64,000 nt of DNA from Dama dama (GCF_033118175.1 NC_083693.1:29149981-29213980); one strand, 5' to 3'. Counted from the first letter of the stretch, positions 1 to 12,082 are shown. The notes: a model not told the origin generated them from the sequence alone. Numbers and translations: made by a program.

Positions 1-128
1 TGTTTATCATGTGCTTTAAAAAACATTTTTTTTTTTCAGCTTTACGGAGGTATAAGTGACCAAACGGTAAGTTATTTCATTGTACAGCGTGCTGATTCTC
101 ATTCTGTTTGCTTTCTGTCTCCTCCTAG

Positions 129-239
129 GCAAGCTCTTTTTGGAGACCATGTGAAGAAACCCCAGAGCCTGGAGGACACGGACTTGAGCCGCCTCTACAC
201 AGCCACATCTCTGATGCAGATTGACGACAACGTGATGAG
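129..239 (+). CDS. ABHD2: ABHD2 coding exon (QALFGDHV...MR)
   Basis: The acceptor is CTCCTAG before 129 and the donor GTGTGC follows 239. The exon starts one base into a codon, encodes QALFGDHVKKPQ...IDDNVM, and leaves AG for a split Arg codon completed by the next exon. It lies in the helical cap and linker ahead of the catalytic Asp. Confidence 0.93.
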
Positions 240-3200
240 GTGTGCCCACGGCCCGGGGCAGGGTGCCAGGCAGGAGGCAGCGGGCCAGCACTGCCCAGCA
301 CCAGGGGTTTCCTCTGCACACTTTGGTGTTAAGGGTTTTGTTTCTTTTTTTTTTTAATGCCCACTGTTTAAAAACTGAAGATTTCAGGACTTCACTGATG
401 GTCCAGTGGTTAATATTCTGGCTTTCACTGCAGGGGGCTCCTTGGGTTCGATTCCTGTTCAGGGAACTAAGATCCCACATGCCGTGCAGCATGGCCAAAA
501 AGTGTTGTTTTGTCTTTTTCTTTTGTGTGTGTGTGTATGGGTGTGTTCCAGGAAGTTTCACGGCTACAACTCCCTGAAGGAATATTACGAGGAAGAAAGT
601 TGCATGAGATACCTGCACAGGGTGAGTGGCCACAGCTCAGAGAGCAACATCTCAGAATTAGCATCACTCCACCCAGCTCCACCCACTGTGTAACAAGTCT
701 CCCTCCTTAGCTTCCCTGGCGGAAGTTCAGCCAGCATCTGGCTCCATCCCCTCTAGTTGTTGACTTGAGTGTATTATCGAACAAAGCCCTGCCCCTCTGT
801 GACCTCTGAGTAGTAACCGCAGAGCTGTTCCTAAGCACAGTCTGCTCCCTGGTCTGTGTGAAAGCCCTTAAAGTCACTGCCACATCCATTTTTTTCAGAA
901 GTCCTCCTTTGATAGTGTCACCCTGCCTGGTTTCTACTGGGGTTCCTCATAGGAAGCCCATGTAGATTTCTTACAATCCTAGACTTTTTTGGGACATTGT
1001 GTCTTGCATTGGTTTGGTGCCCAGGACTGAACTCAAAATTCCTGCCCTGATCTGGCAAGCACAGAGCAAAACAGATATCTTTCTGTATCTAAATGGTAGA
1101 AGAGCATGTCTTTGGTCGAAGTGGATTGGTTTATATTAACGCAGTTGTCAGCAGCGACGATGAACTTTGTGTGTATTAAATCAAGCTTGTGGCCGATCAT
1201 AACCACTATGCTTTTTTTAACCTGAACCTTTTTTTAACCACCAAACCAGTGTTTCCCCTTTCTGTCTTTGATCAACTGCTCTTTTTACTCAAACACAGGA
1301 CTTCCCATTTATCCCTGTCAATGTCCACCTGTTAGTCTGGCCCACCACTCCCCCAGCTAAAGCAGATCATTGTGAATGGCAGCTCTGCCATCATGTCGTG
1401 TCAGCCGCCCCATATACTTTAGCATCATCATCTGGGCCTTTCATGTATTCATTTAAGGCATTACAGAAACGTGGAACTGCCCAAAGTCAATGTCGGGCCT
1501 CCAGGTACGGCAGCCAACCGTTATACTTCCTGGGCATGGCTGTTCAGTAATATCTGAGCGGCCCCATCAGCGCCATCTCCGCTAAGAAGAAGGACACTGC
1601 TGGCTGTTTTGCTAAAGTGGATGTTGAACGCACAGCTGCCAAGAGCCTCCCAAGATCTACCAGCCTGCTCCTGTTTTCCTTCCTCAGATGCTTCTAGAAA
1701 GGCTCCTTTGTCTGCAGTGAAGCAGACTCCTTTCTTTCTCCCCACAATATAAATTGGATGACCATGTACATAACTCTGTAAAGTCGTTTTTCTGAAAGAT
1801 ATGGCTAATCTGAGACACTGTAAAGATGATCAGAAATATGTTGCCGGCGAGCTTTGTAGTCTTGAGCCTTGCCCCATCAGAGCACATGGGTCACCTAGGA
1901 CACCAAGCATGACTCCTGTACATGCCTGCCAGGGCTGCAATCCCAGTGGCAGCTGCCAGGGAGCATAGGGCATCCTTAGTCCATTAGTTCAGCAGATTGA
2001 GCACCGACCCGCTTCCCTTTGCTTCAGAAACATGTCCAGTAGTGTATTTCAGCCTAGGATCAACGGGATCTAAAAACGAGAGTTGATCATTTAATCCTGC
2101 TTTTATTTCCTTGTTTCAGATTTACGTACCTCTCATGCTGGTGAATGCAGCCGATGACCCCTTAGTGCACGAAAGTCTTCTAACCATTCCAAAATCTCTT
2201 TCAGGTAAGTGTTTCTTCCCGCCGCTCTCTCAACCACTCAGCAAACTACCACAGTACGTCACCTTCACCACGCTGACATCTCCTGGATACCAGAGCATCT
2301 TATGGCAGTATTCTTATTTAGTCTAGCCTGATAGGCTGTGTTAGAGCCTGTGTTGAGCCTTTCATGTTCTGTCCTGGTGCAAGAGACAGGATCCTCATTT
2401 ATAACCACAACCAAGAGGTTTGAGGGAGTCCCCTGGTATTCTATGAAATTATTGCCTCAGGGATGTGACTCCATTAAGTCTGAGAGTTTGACTTGAGATA
2501 TTTAGACTTAAAACTTTGACCTGAAAAGAAAAAAAAAAAGCCAGTTCTGCTGCCTCTTGTGACAGCCAGCCTCCCTGTCCGCTTTGAGGATAAAAATATA
2601 AGCCAATGAAAAAGCAGAGAAGGTCACTCATGGGAATACCATCGTGTTTTAGGCTGGCATGACCTCATGCCTTGCTAGGGAGGAGCTACAGAAAGAACTA
2701 GAAAGAGGGAAGCAGAGGAAATACTTGGGTCACAAACCACAGTTACTGTGCATTGTCATTCAGATCCCTCGGACCAGACCTCCCTGCCCCATCCTCTGTG
2801 ATTATGTTTCCTCTTATAAACATCATGTGTTAACCAGAGGGAAAGGGGTACATCTGATTCTCTCATGGCCCCAAGTTAAAGAGTAGATAATGCAGCAAGC
2901 AGACAAAGGACCTGTGTCCAGACAGAGCTCTATTCTCCACTCAGGGCGAATGCATGTGTCGCAGGTGCGTTATGTGATAAAAGCCATGGCCTGTCAACCG
3001 CCTGTCAAACCACAGGCTCCCTGCACAAAAACAGCCCTGTTGGCAGCGGCAAGAGGACACAGGCTTCCTTCTGCACATCTAAAGTAACACCCACAGCGCT
3101 CGCGCTGTCGTACAGAAACTGATGAAACAGCAGCCCAAAGGGAAGAATAAAGGGGGTCAGACAAGAAAAGAGCCCTGCAGAGCCAGAAATGCAGGTGCCG

Positions 3201-4556
3201 GGAAGCGCCTCAGAGGCCTGGAGCAGCCAGCAAGGGGCCCCTTGTTACTCGTCCCCCTGGGAAGACAGATGCTGTTTATGGTACCTGAATGCACCTGGCT
3301 ACCCATTTTTGCACATGTCTTCAGTAGTGGCTTTACTAGCCCATGTGGGACTAGCTTAAGCGTGGACTCATAAAGTCAAGCTCCAGGTTTGTAATTCTCA
3401 GATGGTCATTTATCACATGAGGTTGAGAGCTTGGGCAGCTTTTAATACAACTTGCAGCTTTATGTTTTAGTCTTGCAAGATAAAGTTCTGTAGTGGAAAA
3501 TCATTGGCTCCATTGAATTCATCTGGTTCTTTGGTAAACAAGAGTGTGTTAGGAATCTGTCCTCAAAGTCTGGGCCCCACCAGTAGCATCAGCATCACCT
3601 GGGAGCTTGTGAGAACCTCAGAGTCTCAGCTCCTTAAATCCAGGCCTGTTAAAGCCAAACCTGCATTTTAAGTCAATTTCCTGGGTGATTTGGGTTGGCC
3701 AAAAAGTTTGTTCAGATTTGTAAGATGGTGCAGAAAAACCCTAATGAATTTTTTGGCCACCCCGATACTTGGCTGTATGGTTGAGTCACCTGGGAGTTTT
3801 AGCAACACTGATGCCTGGGTCCTCCCTCTTTCACCTACCAACCCCCAATTCCACCCCACCCCTGCCCTCACATCAGAATCTCACTGGTCTGGGTGTAACA
3901 TAGAGACCTTTATTAAAAAAAAAAAATTCAGGTGATTCTAATAGGCAGCCAAGTTTGAGAACCACTTAGTGTTCTAAGGATGTCCTAAATGGCAACACAC
4001 TCCAGTACTCTTGCCTGGAGAATCCCATGGACAGAGGAGCCTGCTGGACTATGGTCCATGGGGTCACAAGAGTTGGACACGACTGAGCAACTAAACCTAA
4101 GCCGGTACCCATTCTGCTCCAAAGCTAAGCTGCTATTCCAAAACCTGCTCGATCTCACCATCTTGTCTGCCCCCACCAAGTATACACCTGCCCCCACCGC
4201 TGGTGAACAAGGCAGAGGGGAGGGAGATAGATGCCCACTTGGGGGGGACACCTTCGCCCCTGGGGAAAGCCTGGGCTGCCCTGGCCAGCTTGCTCTCCCA
4301 CCTCCAGCCCTGGAGCTGGTCAGAGGACAGTGACTCACTCAGCTGCCTTTCTCCTGCAGAGAAACGGGAGAACGTCATGTTTGTGCTGCCCCTGCACGGG
4401 GGCCATCTGGGCTTCTTTGAGGGCTCCGTGCTGTTTCCTGAGCCCCTGACGTGGATGGATAAGCTGGTGGTGGAGTACGCCAACGCCATTTGCCAGTGGG
4501 AACGTAACAAGTCGCAGTGCTCCGACACGGAGCTGGTGGAGGCCGACCTGGAGTGA
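129..4556 (+). CDS. ABHD2: ABHD2, C-terminal part (four exons), monoacylglycerol lipase ABHD2
   Basis: Coding segments 129-239, 552-621, 2120-2204 and 4360-4556 join in frame to give the last ~153 residues of ABHD2 (about residues 273-425 if the total is the usual 425). ABHD2 is a single-pass membrane serine hydrolase of the alpha/beta-hydrolase fold; family knowledge assigns it acylglycerol hydrolysis, including progesterone-activated 2-arachidonoylglycerol cleavage in sperm. The family triad is Ser207, Asp345, His376. Asp345 is the second Asp of NAADDPLVH (codon 2156-2158) and His376 is in HGGHLGF (codon 4404-4406). The nucleophile exon lies left of the window. All splice sites are GT-AG and the phases match (2,0,1). 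No stop or frameshift is seen, so this reads as a functional gene cut by the window edge. Confidence 0.95.
387..502 (+). mobile_element. CHR-type tRNA-derived SINE
   Basis: It has the diagnostic body of this Cetartiodactyl SINE class: a GGTCCAGTGGTTAA-like A-box region, GGTTCGATTCCTG B box, then CAGGGAACTAAGATCCCACATGCC and a CATGGCCAAAAAG tail. Confidence 0.85.
552..621 (+). CDS. ABHD2: ABHD2 coding exon (KFHGYNSLKEYY...LHR)
   Basis: This 70-nt exon has acceptor TTCCAG before 552 and donor GTGAGT from 622. Its first G completes the split Arg codon and 23 codons follow, ending at Arg on a codon boundary. Confidence 0.93.
2120..2204 (+). CDS. ABHD2: ABHD2 coding exon with catalytic Asp
   Basis: The acceptor is TTGTTTCAG and the donor GTAAGT. 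The 28 complete codons read IYVPLMLVNAADDPLV onward; the second Asp of ADDP matches the family's catalytic Asp345. One trailing G forms a split Glu codon. Confidence 0.94.
3540..3972 (+). mobile_element. hAT-Charlie (MER5-like) fragments, interrupted
   Basis: GCATCACCTGGGAGCTTGTGAGAA on the left and AGGTGATTCTAATAGGCAG...AAGTTTGAGAACCACT on the right match the two ends of MER5-type MITEs. The middle is interrupted by a mariner hairpin (3690-3766). Confidence 0.5.
3690..3766 (+). mobile_element. Ruminant mariner MITE
   Basis: The left end TTGGGTTGGCCAAAAAGTTTG is answered by an imperfect inverted right end, AATTTTTTGGCCACCCCGA. The total is ~77 bp with almost no loop, the form of the short palindromic mariner copies common in cattle. 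Confidence 0.75.
3991..4095 (+). mobile_element. BovA-type SINE fragment
   Basis: GGCAACACACTCCAGTACTC, CCATGGACAGAGGAGCCTG and GTTGGACACGACTGAGCAACT are the right-hand part of the BovA/Bov-tA unit. The tRNA-like head is missing. Confidence 0.8.
4360..4556 (+). CDS. ABHD2: ABHD2 terminal coding exon with catalytic His
   Basis: The acceptor CTCCTGCAG precedes 4360. The exon encodes EKRENVMFVLPLHGGHLGFF and ends DTELVEADLE with TGA at 4554-4556. The His of GGHLGF is the expected catalytic base. Confidence 0.95.
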
Positions 4557-7405
4557 GGCACCCCCACCACCCCGCCCCCCAGACTCTGGCGTGCTCCAGC
4601 CGCCCTCCTCTGGAACTCTCGTCCCTCACCGGCTGTTTCAGGTCTCCCATCTCCCTCAGCGACCTGGATCTGACCTCACACCATCAACAGGGACCACCCA
4701 CCAGGCACACACGCGACCTGAAGTGGGTGGCCGTCCCTGGGAGCTCCAGGCTATTTTTGTGCTTAGTTTCTGGTTTTGTCCATTGCATTTGTTAGCCATG
4801 GTGACAAGCGACAGGGTTCTCACCCTGATGTCCGGTGTCAGCATCGGATTGCTTTCAAGCCAATTACATCTAGTTTCCCTATTAAAAAGCGTGTCTGAAC
4901 AGCAGTTTTGCTTTGCCAATCAAATTTTCCCCAAGAGCAGGGAAGGATGGATGTTATGCTGTGGCAACTGTGTGTGTCCTGGACTTAGACCCTCAATAGA
5001 GCCAATGCTGTAGCTACAGTTCAGCTTGGGGGCCTGGGGCCCTGGGCCCCCACTGCCGAGAGCATGGTCTCTTACATGATAAAATTCCCTTGAGTCAGAA
5101 GCCAAGTTTCTCCCTTGTGCATTCCTGATGATGAGAGTTACCTGGGGCGCTTGTTACAAATTCAGCCTCCCACGTCCCTCCCCTTGGAGGTGTTTCTGTG
5201 GGGCTGGGAAGGGGCCTGGGATTTTAATTTTTGACAAGTGCCGCAGGTGATCCTTCTCACCAGGCAAATTCAAGAAACCCAGCAGTGCGGAGCCTCTAAA
5301 TTAGAACCGTCTTGGTAGCTCATGGTATCTCGTAGCTCCCAGGAGCCTCCGAAGCAGCAATGCCTGTCGCGTGCACCTGCCCTGATGTGATAGCCATGAG
5401 CAGTTTCAGCAAGGGCCTGGCTGGTGGTGGAGACTTCAGGCCTGCCTCTGCCTCTCACTGGCTATATGACCCTGGAAAAGTCCCTTTGAACTTCTTTCTT
5501 CACCTGTAAAATGCGGGGCGGTTGGACCAGGCAGATTGCTGAAATCACTACCAGTTCTAAAGTTCAATGACAAACTCAGTTTACTGAGGTTTGAGAGAAC
5601 TCTCCAGGGGAGCCCAGGAGCTATTCTAAGCATGTCATCATTTGCCTTTTTTTTTTCTGTCCCTTATTTCATATAAAGTGGTTTGTTTTTGTTTTTTTAA
5701 GTACTCATTTTATTTTTTTTAACCCAGTTCTTTCTAACTCTGGCTTTTGATACCAAATAGTTCAAAGGTTGGATCTGAGTCTGGAGAAATCGCTTTTCAA
5801 CTGAGAAATCATCAGGGCAGGTGATTTTGGAAACTGGATTTTTAATTGAATAACTTATATCTGTAGCCTGTTGGATAGGTCTTTCCAGAGTGTGTCTTCT
5901 CAAATGAAAAGCCCACGCTGTGTTTCAAGTACTCCTTTCCGCCAATCCTGTGGTACTTGAATATCTAAAAACCCTGCACTTTGAAATAATCAGCAGTTGC
6001 TATCTGAAACTGAGCAGAATTATGAGTGAAATGACCTAGATACTTAAAAAAAAAAAAATTCTTTACCCCCCTGCTTCGTCTACTTTGCTCTAGGACAGAC
6101 TGGAATATTAATAGTGGGTCTGTGTGCGGATGTTTAAGGGGTAAAGAGAGCCATATGAGGGCCTGGGTGTGGACCCTCTTGGTCCCAGGTGGTTGTAGTT
6201 TGGGCATCGGTCCGAGTCACGTGACAGTCATGTGTTGTTTTCTGACAATCACCAGATCATCCTAAAAGGTAACATCAAAGACCGCTGTTATCTGAAGAGA
6301 CTGAGGCTTCTCTGGTTTCAACTTGGCTTCGGTTTCTCTCTTTCACACACACACACACAAATTCATCATCATCATGACTTTCCCCCCAGGTTGTTATTTT
6401 TCAAGTGCATGTCTCGTTCATGTTCTTTTAGCACAGATAGGCACTTTATTTTCTGCACCTCAACTTGGAAGTTCGTCTCTTCCCTCTCTGTTACTTTTCC
6501 CTGCAGCCACAGCTATAATCTAGAAGGTTCATAGTCATATTTCCTGCTCCTACCTTCCTGTCTGAAAACTTTTTGTGAAATCAGATAAACGAAGCAATAA
6601 CCTAACGGGGCTGAATCAGCATCCCAGGAAGCAAGAGGCTCCTTTTCATTTGCCTTAGGACACATCCCTTGATCTGTTCCAACTATATAGCAGCCAGGTA
6701 CCAGCTCCATTCAGGAGGAGAAAAGAGCTCTGTTGTCACACACTTGTCAGGCAGGGACAGGAGTCCCTGGAGCCTGGTGTGCCCGGCAGTTCTGTTGACC
6801 CACAGAGAAGAGGCAGGGCTCAGAGCGTTCCCTTTGTTGCTGGACAACCGGATTTTACCCCACACGGCCGTGGGGGCCATGCACAGCTGAAGTCTTTTTA
6901 GCGTGTGATTCTGAATGGCACTTTTTGGCTCACATGAAATCAACTGAGGCCCTTTGTTCGAGCTTCAGGCTCTCATGCATGGAAATGAGAGTGTAACTGT
7001 GGCCGTCTTTACAGGAAAATTCTTGTTTGTTCCTGAATGGGAGCACAGAGGCATTCAAGCCTAATAAACAAGGGAGCAGCACTTTATATGTCGGTCAGCT
7101 TTTTCCTCCCTCCCATTTGCCTGGCTTTTCTGTTCATTTCTGATGATAATATGGTGGCTCTTCTTGCTCCTGAGGTCCTCTTGGGGCTAACACAAGGCTG
7201 AATTTTCAGAGTGTTTGAATATTTTATTTTAAAATCAGGTTAAGGACATAAATTGCAATGGCCTAGACAGTTCCGTTGCTGGAAGAACATGTTAAAAAAC
7301 CAAGCAGGCTTCTAGCAACATCTTTCCAAGTTTTTCTCCCTGCCTCTATAAACAGTTTCGAAGGCAGCGGTTAGTAACTGATCCCAGTCAAGTTAGGATT
7401 GTGCA

Positions 7406-7618
7406 TGTTCAGTCACTCAGTCCTGTCTGACTCTTTGTGACCCCATGGACTGTAGCCCACCAGGCTCCTCTGTCCATGGGGTTTCCCAGGCAAGAATACT
7501 GGAGTGGGTTGCCATTTCCTCCTCCACAGGACCTTTCTGACCCAGGATCAAAACCCCGTCTCCTGTGTCTCTTGCATTGGCAGGCGAAGTCTCTACCACT
7601 GAGCCACCTGGGAAGCTC
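7406..7618 (-). mobile_element. Bov-tA SINE
   Basis: The reverse-strand unit starts at the BovA end (TCACTCAGTCCTGTCTGACT) and runs through CAAGAATACTGGAGTGGGTT to the tRNA-like head ACCACTGAGCCACCTGGGAAG. Confidence 0.88.
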
Positions 7619-9073
7619 AAATTAAGATTATCTGACTTGAAAAATGGTCTCAAGTCTTCTTGATGCACTTATGTCAGTAGGGAGTTTAACAATCTTAAAG
7701 AAAACCTCTTACCTTCTCTGATGTGAGTCTGTACCAATGATTCCAGGGCAGAATGAAGACAGAAAGTTATTTGTTGTCACTGTATTCCTTGAACCTCCTG
7801 CAAGCATTTCCCACCTACCTTAGAATGGGAACATATCTGCCAGGGGAGCATCCTTTCCTGACTTGGTGTTAATGTAATCAGGGTCCTGGACACCTGGGTT
7901 CTTCTCCTGTCTCTAATTCACACTGGTCTGTGAGCCATCTCTTCCCCTCCCTAAGCCTCAGTTACCTCACCTTAGACCATCTCTAAGTCCAGTTCATCTG
8001 TTTACACATCCTTTGCCAGAACATTCCCAACTGGCCTTCTACAACCCTTGTAAGTGGACACAGATAAGTCAAGGCTTTGAGCTTGTCTTGAGGGGACTTG
8101 GAGAGAGAGAGTGAGCTACTGCATTCAGCCTGTGCTGGTGAAGAACCTTGATTTTGCCCAAAGCCCCGTGTCCCTAACTGGCTTCTCTTCAGAGCCTCCA
8201 TTGTCCTCTCAGTAGCCTTTCTGTGCCGAGGGCGGTCTCATGACGGGGACAGGTGCCGACCGTTGGAGCAAAGCGAATATCCCCGTCATTCTGTGAGACT
8301 CGGGCAAGCATTGAGCATTCCCAGGGCAGGAATCCTTCCTGCTCAGACTTCCATTCTCAAACTGCAGTCTTCATTAGAGCTGAGATTTCTGGATAGTCGA
8401 ATTTGTCTGCCTGGCATCTGAATGAGAGCTCTCTTTGTCACTGTGCGGCTCATGATCCATTTAGAACAATACATGTGTTCTTGTTTGTGTTTGCCAGGCT
8501 AGCAGATGTCTGAGCTCTGAAGGGCTTTTCTTTTCCCCCATGGCACTGATTCTGATTTAGCACTGAAGATCACTGAAACATCACCTTGAGTTCAAAGAAC
8601 TCTGATCTTTGTCCGCTGAGGCAGGACAGGAGAGTTATATTAAGCATTTTGCTGTAGCATCCGCTCACAATATCAGCTAGAATCATTTTTCTTTGTCCAG
8701 AAAGCCTTAACTTGCCTCTAGAATATCCCCTGGTAGAATAATGCTATGTGGCTGCAGAATTGAAATTCTCCTGCTGTATTAGTCTGCAACAAAGCCACAG
8801 CAAAACCAGAGAATGTTACATTAGGCATCTCCCACCCGTTGACAATTAAGAGCAGTCTGCAACTGGCCAAACACCTTGTCTCTGATGTCTTGCTTCCTTC
8901 TCGGTCTCACTCTGTAGTTCAAAGACTAGTGTGGACTAGTTGGATGCTTCCAAAAGCCATGAAAAGTGGCCTGCATGTGGCATTTAGTGGCCAAGCAATT
9001 GAGGGAAAGGTGTTCTCCCCACGTTATCAAAGCAGAGGAAGGTGTCCCCCACCCTACCCGGTCCCCGCCCCCG

Positions 9074-9185
9074 AGACTTCCCTGGTGGTCCACATTAAGA
9101 CTCCGCACTCCCAGTGCAAGGGGCAAGGTTCAGTCCCTGGTCAGGGAACTAAGATCCTGCATACTGCAAGCATGGCCAAAAAAAT
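9074..9185 (+). mobile_element. CHR-type SINE
   Basis: It has GACTTCCCTGGTGGTCCA, GGTTCAGTCCCTGGTCAGGG and a CATGGCCAAAAAAA tail. Confidence 0.85.
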
Positions 9186-10039
9186 ACAGAAGAAAATAGC
9201 CACCACCAACCCCCTTCATATACTAAGATTGCTTTTGCCAAATTGTATTTGAAGGGGAGCAGGCAGTGAGAACTGGAATGCTGTCCAAAACTAAAGCTGC
9301 TTCCTCTTGTGTGTGTCGCTGCTCCTGCTGCCTCGGCCGGCCGCTGTAGCCCAAGCACCCGCCCCGCCCCGCAAGGGGACCTTAGCGGCAGGCTGCAGAG
9401 CCCGGCTCAGCGGCGGTTCTCAGACCCCAGACAGTGGCCAGCTGCCCCTCCTTCCCAACACATCATGTTTTCTGAACCATGTTTTTCCCAGCATGTATGT
9501 GGATAAAACGTTCATCTATCTCTAATGAGTAAGCTGAAGTTAATTTTGAATCGCTGGATTGTCTTTTTAACTCCTGTCAATTAGTAACGAAGCCTACAAC
9601 CTGCCTTCCCTCCCTCCTGGTGTCCCCGTTAGCCAAGAAATCCATTGCCGTAAGTTAGGGACTGAGCACCTATATAGCACCTGCAGAAATACCCTTCATT
9701 GCCGTGGGGCATTCTCCTTCCAGGCCACCCAGGTGCCGCAGCCAACAGGCGCCTAGCATGCTGGCTGTGCCCTCAGCCCCAGCACCAGCCGCCTCTCCCC
9801 CAGGCCATTTGTGGGGGGTGGACCGAGTTCCCGGGCGGGCGGGCGTGGGAGTTAGGTTTCCTTTGGTTTTTGTTTTGGGCCTCTTTAGTCTTCCTAAAGC
9901 ACAAGTCCTTGTAGAGCCTGTCCCCTCTTCTCCACCAGTCTCAGACGATCTGGGTCTTGCCCACCGCCTCAGGAAGACCTTCACTGTACCTGAGCTTCTG
10001 GTTTCTGCCACTGCAGCTGCCTTAGTGACACCAGGGGCT

Positions 10040-10056
10040 GGGGGGGGGGGGGGGGG
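10040..10056 (+). repeat. (G)17 homopolymer
   Basis: Seventeen consecutive G lie on the ABHD2 sense strand inside its probable 3' UTR. A further G-rich run is at about 10305-10320. Confidence 0.9.
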
Positions 10057-10572
10057 CAGTTTGCATCTTCCCCCTTTCCTGGTTAGACTCCCATGAACCA
10101 CTTTCTTTCTGTTGGCAAGATGTGCTTCCGGGTTGATTTTTGAGAACCATCACACATTCCTAAATTTCTGTTTTGTTTGATTTTGGTTTCATGGTTTGTT
10201 TTGTTGTTGTTGTGGTTGTTTTTAATTTTCTGAAACTTCAAATGCTGCCCTGAAAATAATGTATTTTTGAGTTTGTGTTCTGAAGGCCTCTGTGCTGCTG
10301 GATTTGGGGGTGGGGGTGGGAGCAGGATATAGGATCCTCCAGCACTGAGGTGTTTAAGATTTGCAACTAGCAATGCAATTTTTTCTAAATATAAGGATAT
10401 TTACCTTTATTAAGAAATTATACTAAACAGTGGTGTCCTTGATCATTTTATGTTCTCATAAATTACTTTTGGTTCTGTTTTGACTCTCTGTGGTGGTAAA
10501 CAAAGATCATTACAAACAAAAGCTGTAATTTTGTTATCTTTGATTCAATGGAATTTCTTTACTTAAAAAAAA

Positions 10573-10578
10573 AATAAA
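10573..10578 (+). terminator. ABHD2: Candidate ABHD2 polyadenylation signal AATAAA
   Basis: AATAAA lies in an A-rich run followed within ~30 nt by GT-rich sequence (TGTGACCTGGCTGTGTGG), the usual order of hexamer and downstream element. A second AATAAA lies ~60 nt further on. Confidence 0.5.
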
Positions 10579-10652
10579 AGACTAAAAATGTGACCTGGCT
10601 GTGTGGTCATTTGTAGTGGAGATTTTCTATCTGTGAATAAAAGGATTCTTCT

Positions 10653-10836
10653 GGGACTTGCCTGGTGGGTCAGTGGGCTAAGACTCAACCCCACCAAGGC
10701 AGGGGGCCCAGGTTCAGTCCCTGGTCAGGGAACTAGCTCCCACACACTGCAACTAGAAGACCCTGCATGCTGCAACTAAGACCCGATGCAGCCTAATTAA
10801 TTAATTAAAATAAATACTTTTAAAATAAATAAATGA
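10653..10836 (+). mobile_element. CHR-type SINE with 12-bp target duplication
   Basis: The body includes GGTTCAGTCCCTGGTCAGGG, two CTGCAACTA repeats and an AT-rich (TTAA/AATAAA) tail. AAAGGATTCTTC flanks both ends, an intact target-site duplication. Confidence 0.88.
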
Positions 10837-11407
10837 AAGGATTCTTCCCGTGTCTTCGCCAAAGCATGAGCTTGAAAGAAGTGGGCAAAACACCAAATTC
10901 TCATCACAATTAACTTTAACCCAGCCTTGCAAATAGCAAAGAAATGACCAGCCCACAGGTGTCTTTACAAGCCCTTCCTCTCTGGGAAGACAGCCAAGGC
11001 CTGGGAAGAGTGAGATAATCAGCATTTTAAACACTTGCTCTATAAAGTGAACCATGTAGACAGAATGTAAGAAAAGATGTCAAAATGGTAGTTGTCACAC
11101 ATGATTCACAAGCTTTTCTAATAGTGTTCTTCGAAAAGACCAGGTGAACATGATCTAAATTAAGATTATATTGGGTTGGTTGAGTAACAGTGGTGTTTTC
11201 TTCTTTATATCTGTCTGAATCCAAGCTAAGGGTCTCCCAGGGCCAAGTACTAGCCCAGCCAGGAGAGTTGTGGTGGTCCATGCTCCCCCACCCCAAGGAC
11301 CTTGCACTCAATCTTCTTCCTTCCTTGGTCTTGCAAAACCTTTGACAAACTAAGTGGGAAGGGGAGAGTTGGTTTTGGGGGACATACATCAGCAAGACCT
11401 AAGAATG

Positions 11408-11690
11408 CTCACGGACAGAGGAGCCCGGTGGGCCACAGCCCATCCAACCCATGGGGTTGCAAAGAGTTGGACACAGCTTTGCAAGTCATCAAGCTTCCCA
11501 GGAGAATCAGTCAGCAAGGAGGTAGCAAACCCCTGCCCTGGAAGCTCTGATTGGTTATGTGCAATGCCCTAAGGATCTTGTTAAAATGCAGACTATGATC
11601 CAACAGATCTGGGGTGGGGGGAGCTAAGATTCTGCATCACTAGCAAGTTCCCAAGTGGAGCAGACACCCCCTCCTGGGACCACACTTTGA
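11408..11690 (+). mobile_element. BovA fragment followed by MER5-like fragment
   Basis: 11408-11480 has ACGGACAGAGGAGCCCGGTG and GCAAAGAGTTGGACACAGC (BovA). From ~11570, ATCTTGTTAAAATGCAGA and a TCACTAGCAAGTTCCCAAGTG end resemble MER5. Confidence 0.55.
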
Positions 11691-12082
11691 GCAGGAAGGC
11701 TCCCGGGTATCCTGTGAGCTTCCCCTCCCTGTACTGCTAAGCTTCCTCAACACCAGAGCCACACCCACCATGGAAAGTATTATAAAAGGTGGTCCAATTC
11801 ACCCTGAAGGTGACTCCTCAGCTTTCCCAGATTAACTTAAGACCCAGGCATCCCTCTTCCAGGAAGACTTTGCCAGGACACCCAGCAGCATTAGCCTCCT
11901 GCAGCATCCCTTAGGTAAACTCGAGACTCTTAAGAAGTGGCTAGCCTTGCTCAGAGATTCTTTGAAGCTGATGGCTGATTTCATTACTGAGACCTCCACC
12001 CACGCCTTAACAAATGCTTCCATCTGCAAACAGTATTTCCCCAAAAGGCCACATGATGCATCACTGTGACCTCCCAACTTTG

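Larger units (their letters stand above)
240..2119 (+). other. ABHD2 introns (240-551 and 622-2119)
   Basis: The first intron contains a CHR-type SINE and a T-rich stretch. The 1.5 kb second intron is unique-looking sequence in which I recognise no repeat or conserved element. Confidence 0.6.
2205..4359 (+). other. ABHD2 last intron
   Basis: The left 1.3 kb is unique-looking. From about 3540 it holds an old hAT MER5-like element interrupted by a mariner MITE, then a BovA SINE fragment. No gene is seen. Confidence 0.55.
4557..10590 (+). other. ABHD2: Probable ABHD2 3' UTR
   Basis: About 6 kb of AT-rich non-coding sequence follows the stop with no convincing splice-linked ORF. ABHD2 is known for a long 3' UTR, and the first strong terminal signal is AATAAA at 10573. 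The stretch contains a MER5-like piece near 5115-5265, a CA repeat near 6343, an antisense Bov-tA SINE (7406-7618), a CHR SINE (9074-9185) and a 17-G tract (10040-10056). The exact transcript end is inferred. Confidence 0.55.

Noticed and set aside
387..502. tRNA gene (A/B-box-like sequence), also at other SINEs
   Set aside because: The promoter-like boxes belong to tRNA-derived SINEs; no cloverleaf with an acceptor stem could be drawn.
16..633. 205-codon minus-strand ORF opposite ABHD2 exons
   Set aside because: It is antisense to two well-supported ABHD2 exons, crosses their splice sites and has no recognisable domain.
9670..10101. 143- and 130-codon frames in the ABHD2 3' UTR
   Set aside because: Pro/Gly-rich translations of GC-rich sequence and the G17 run; no splice or domain support.
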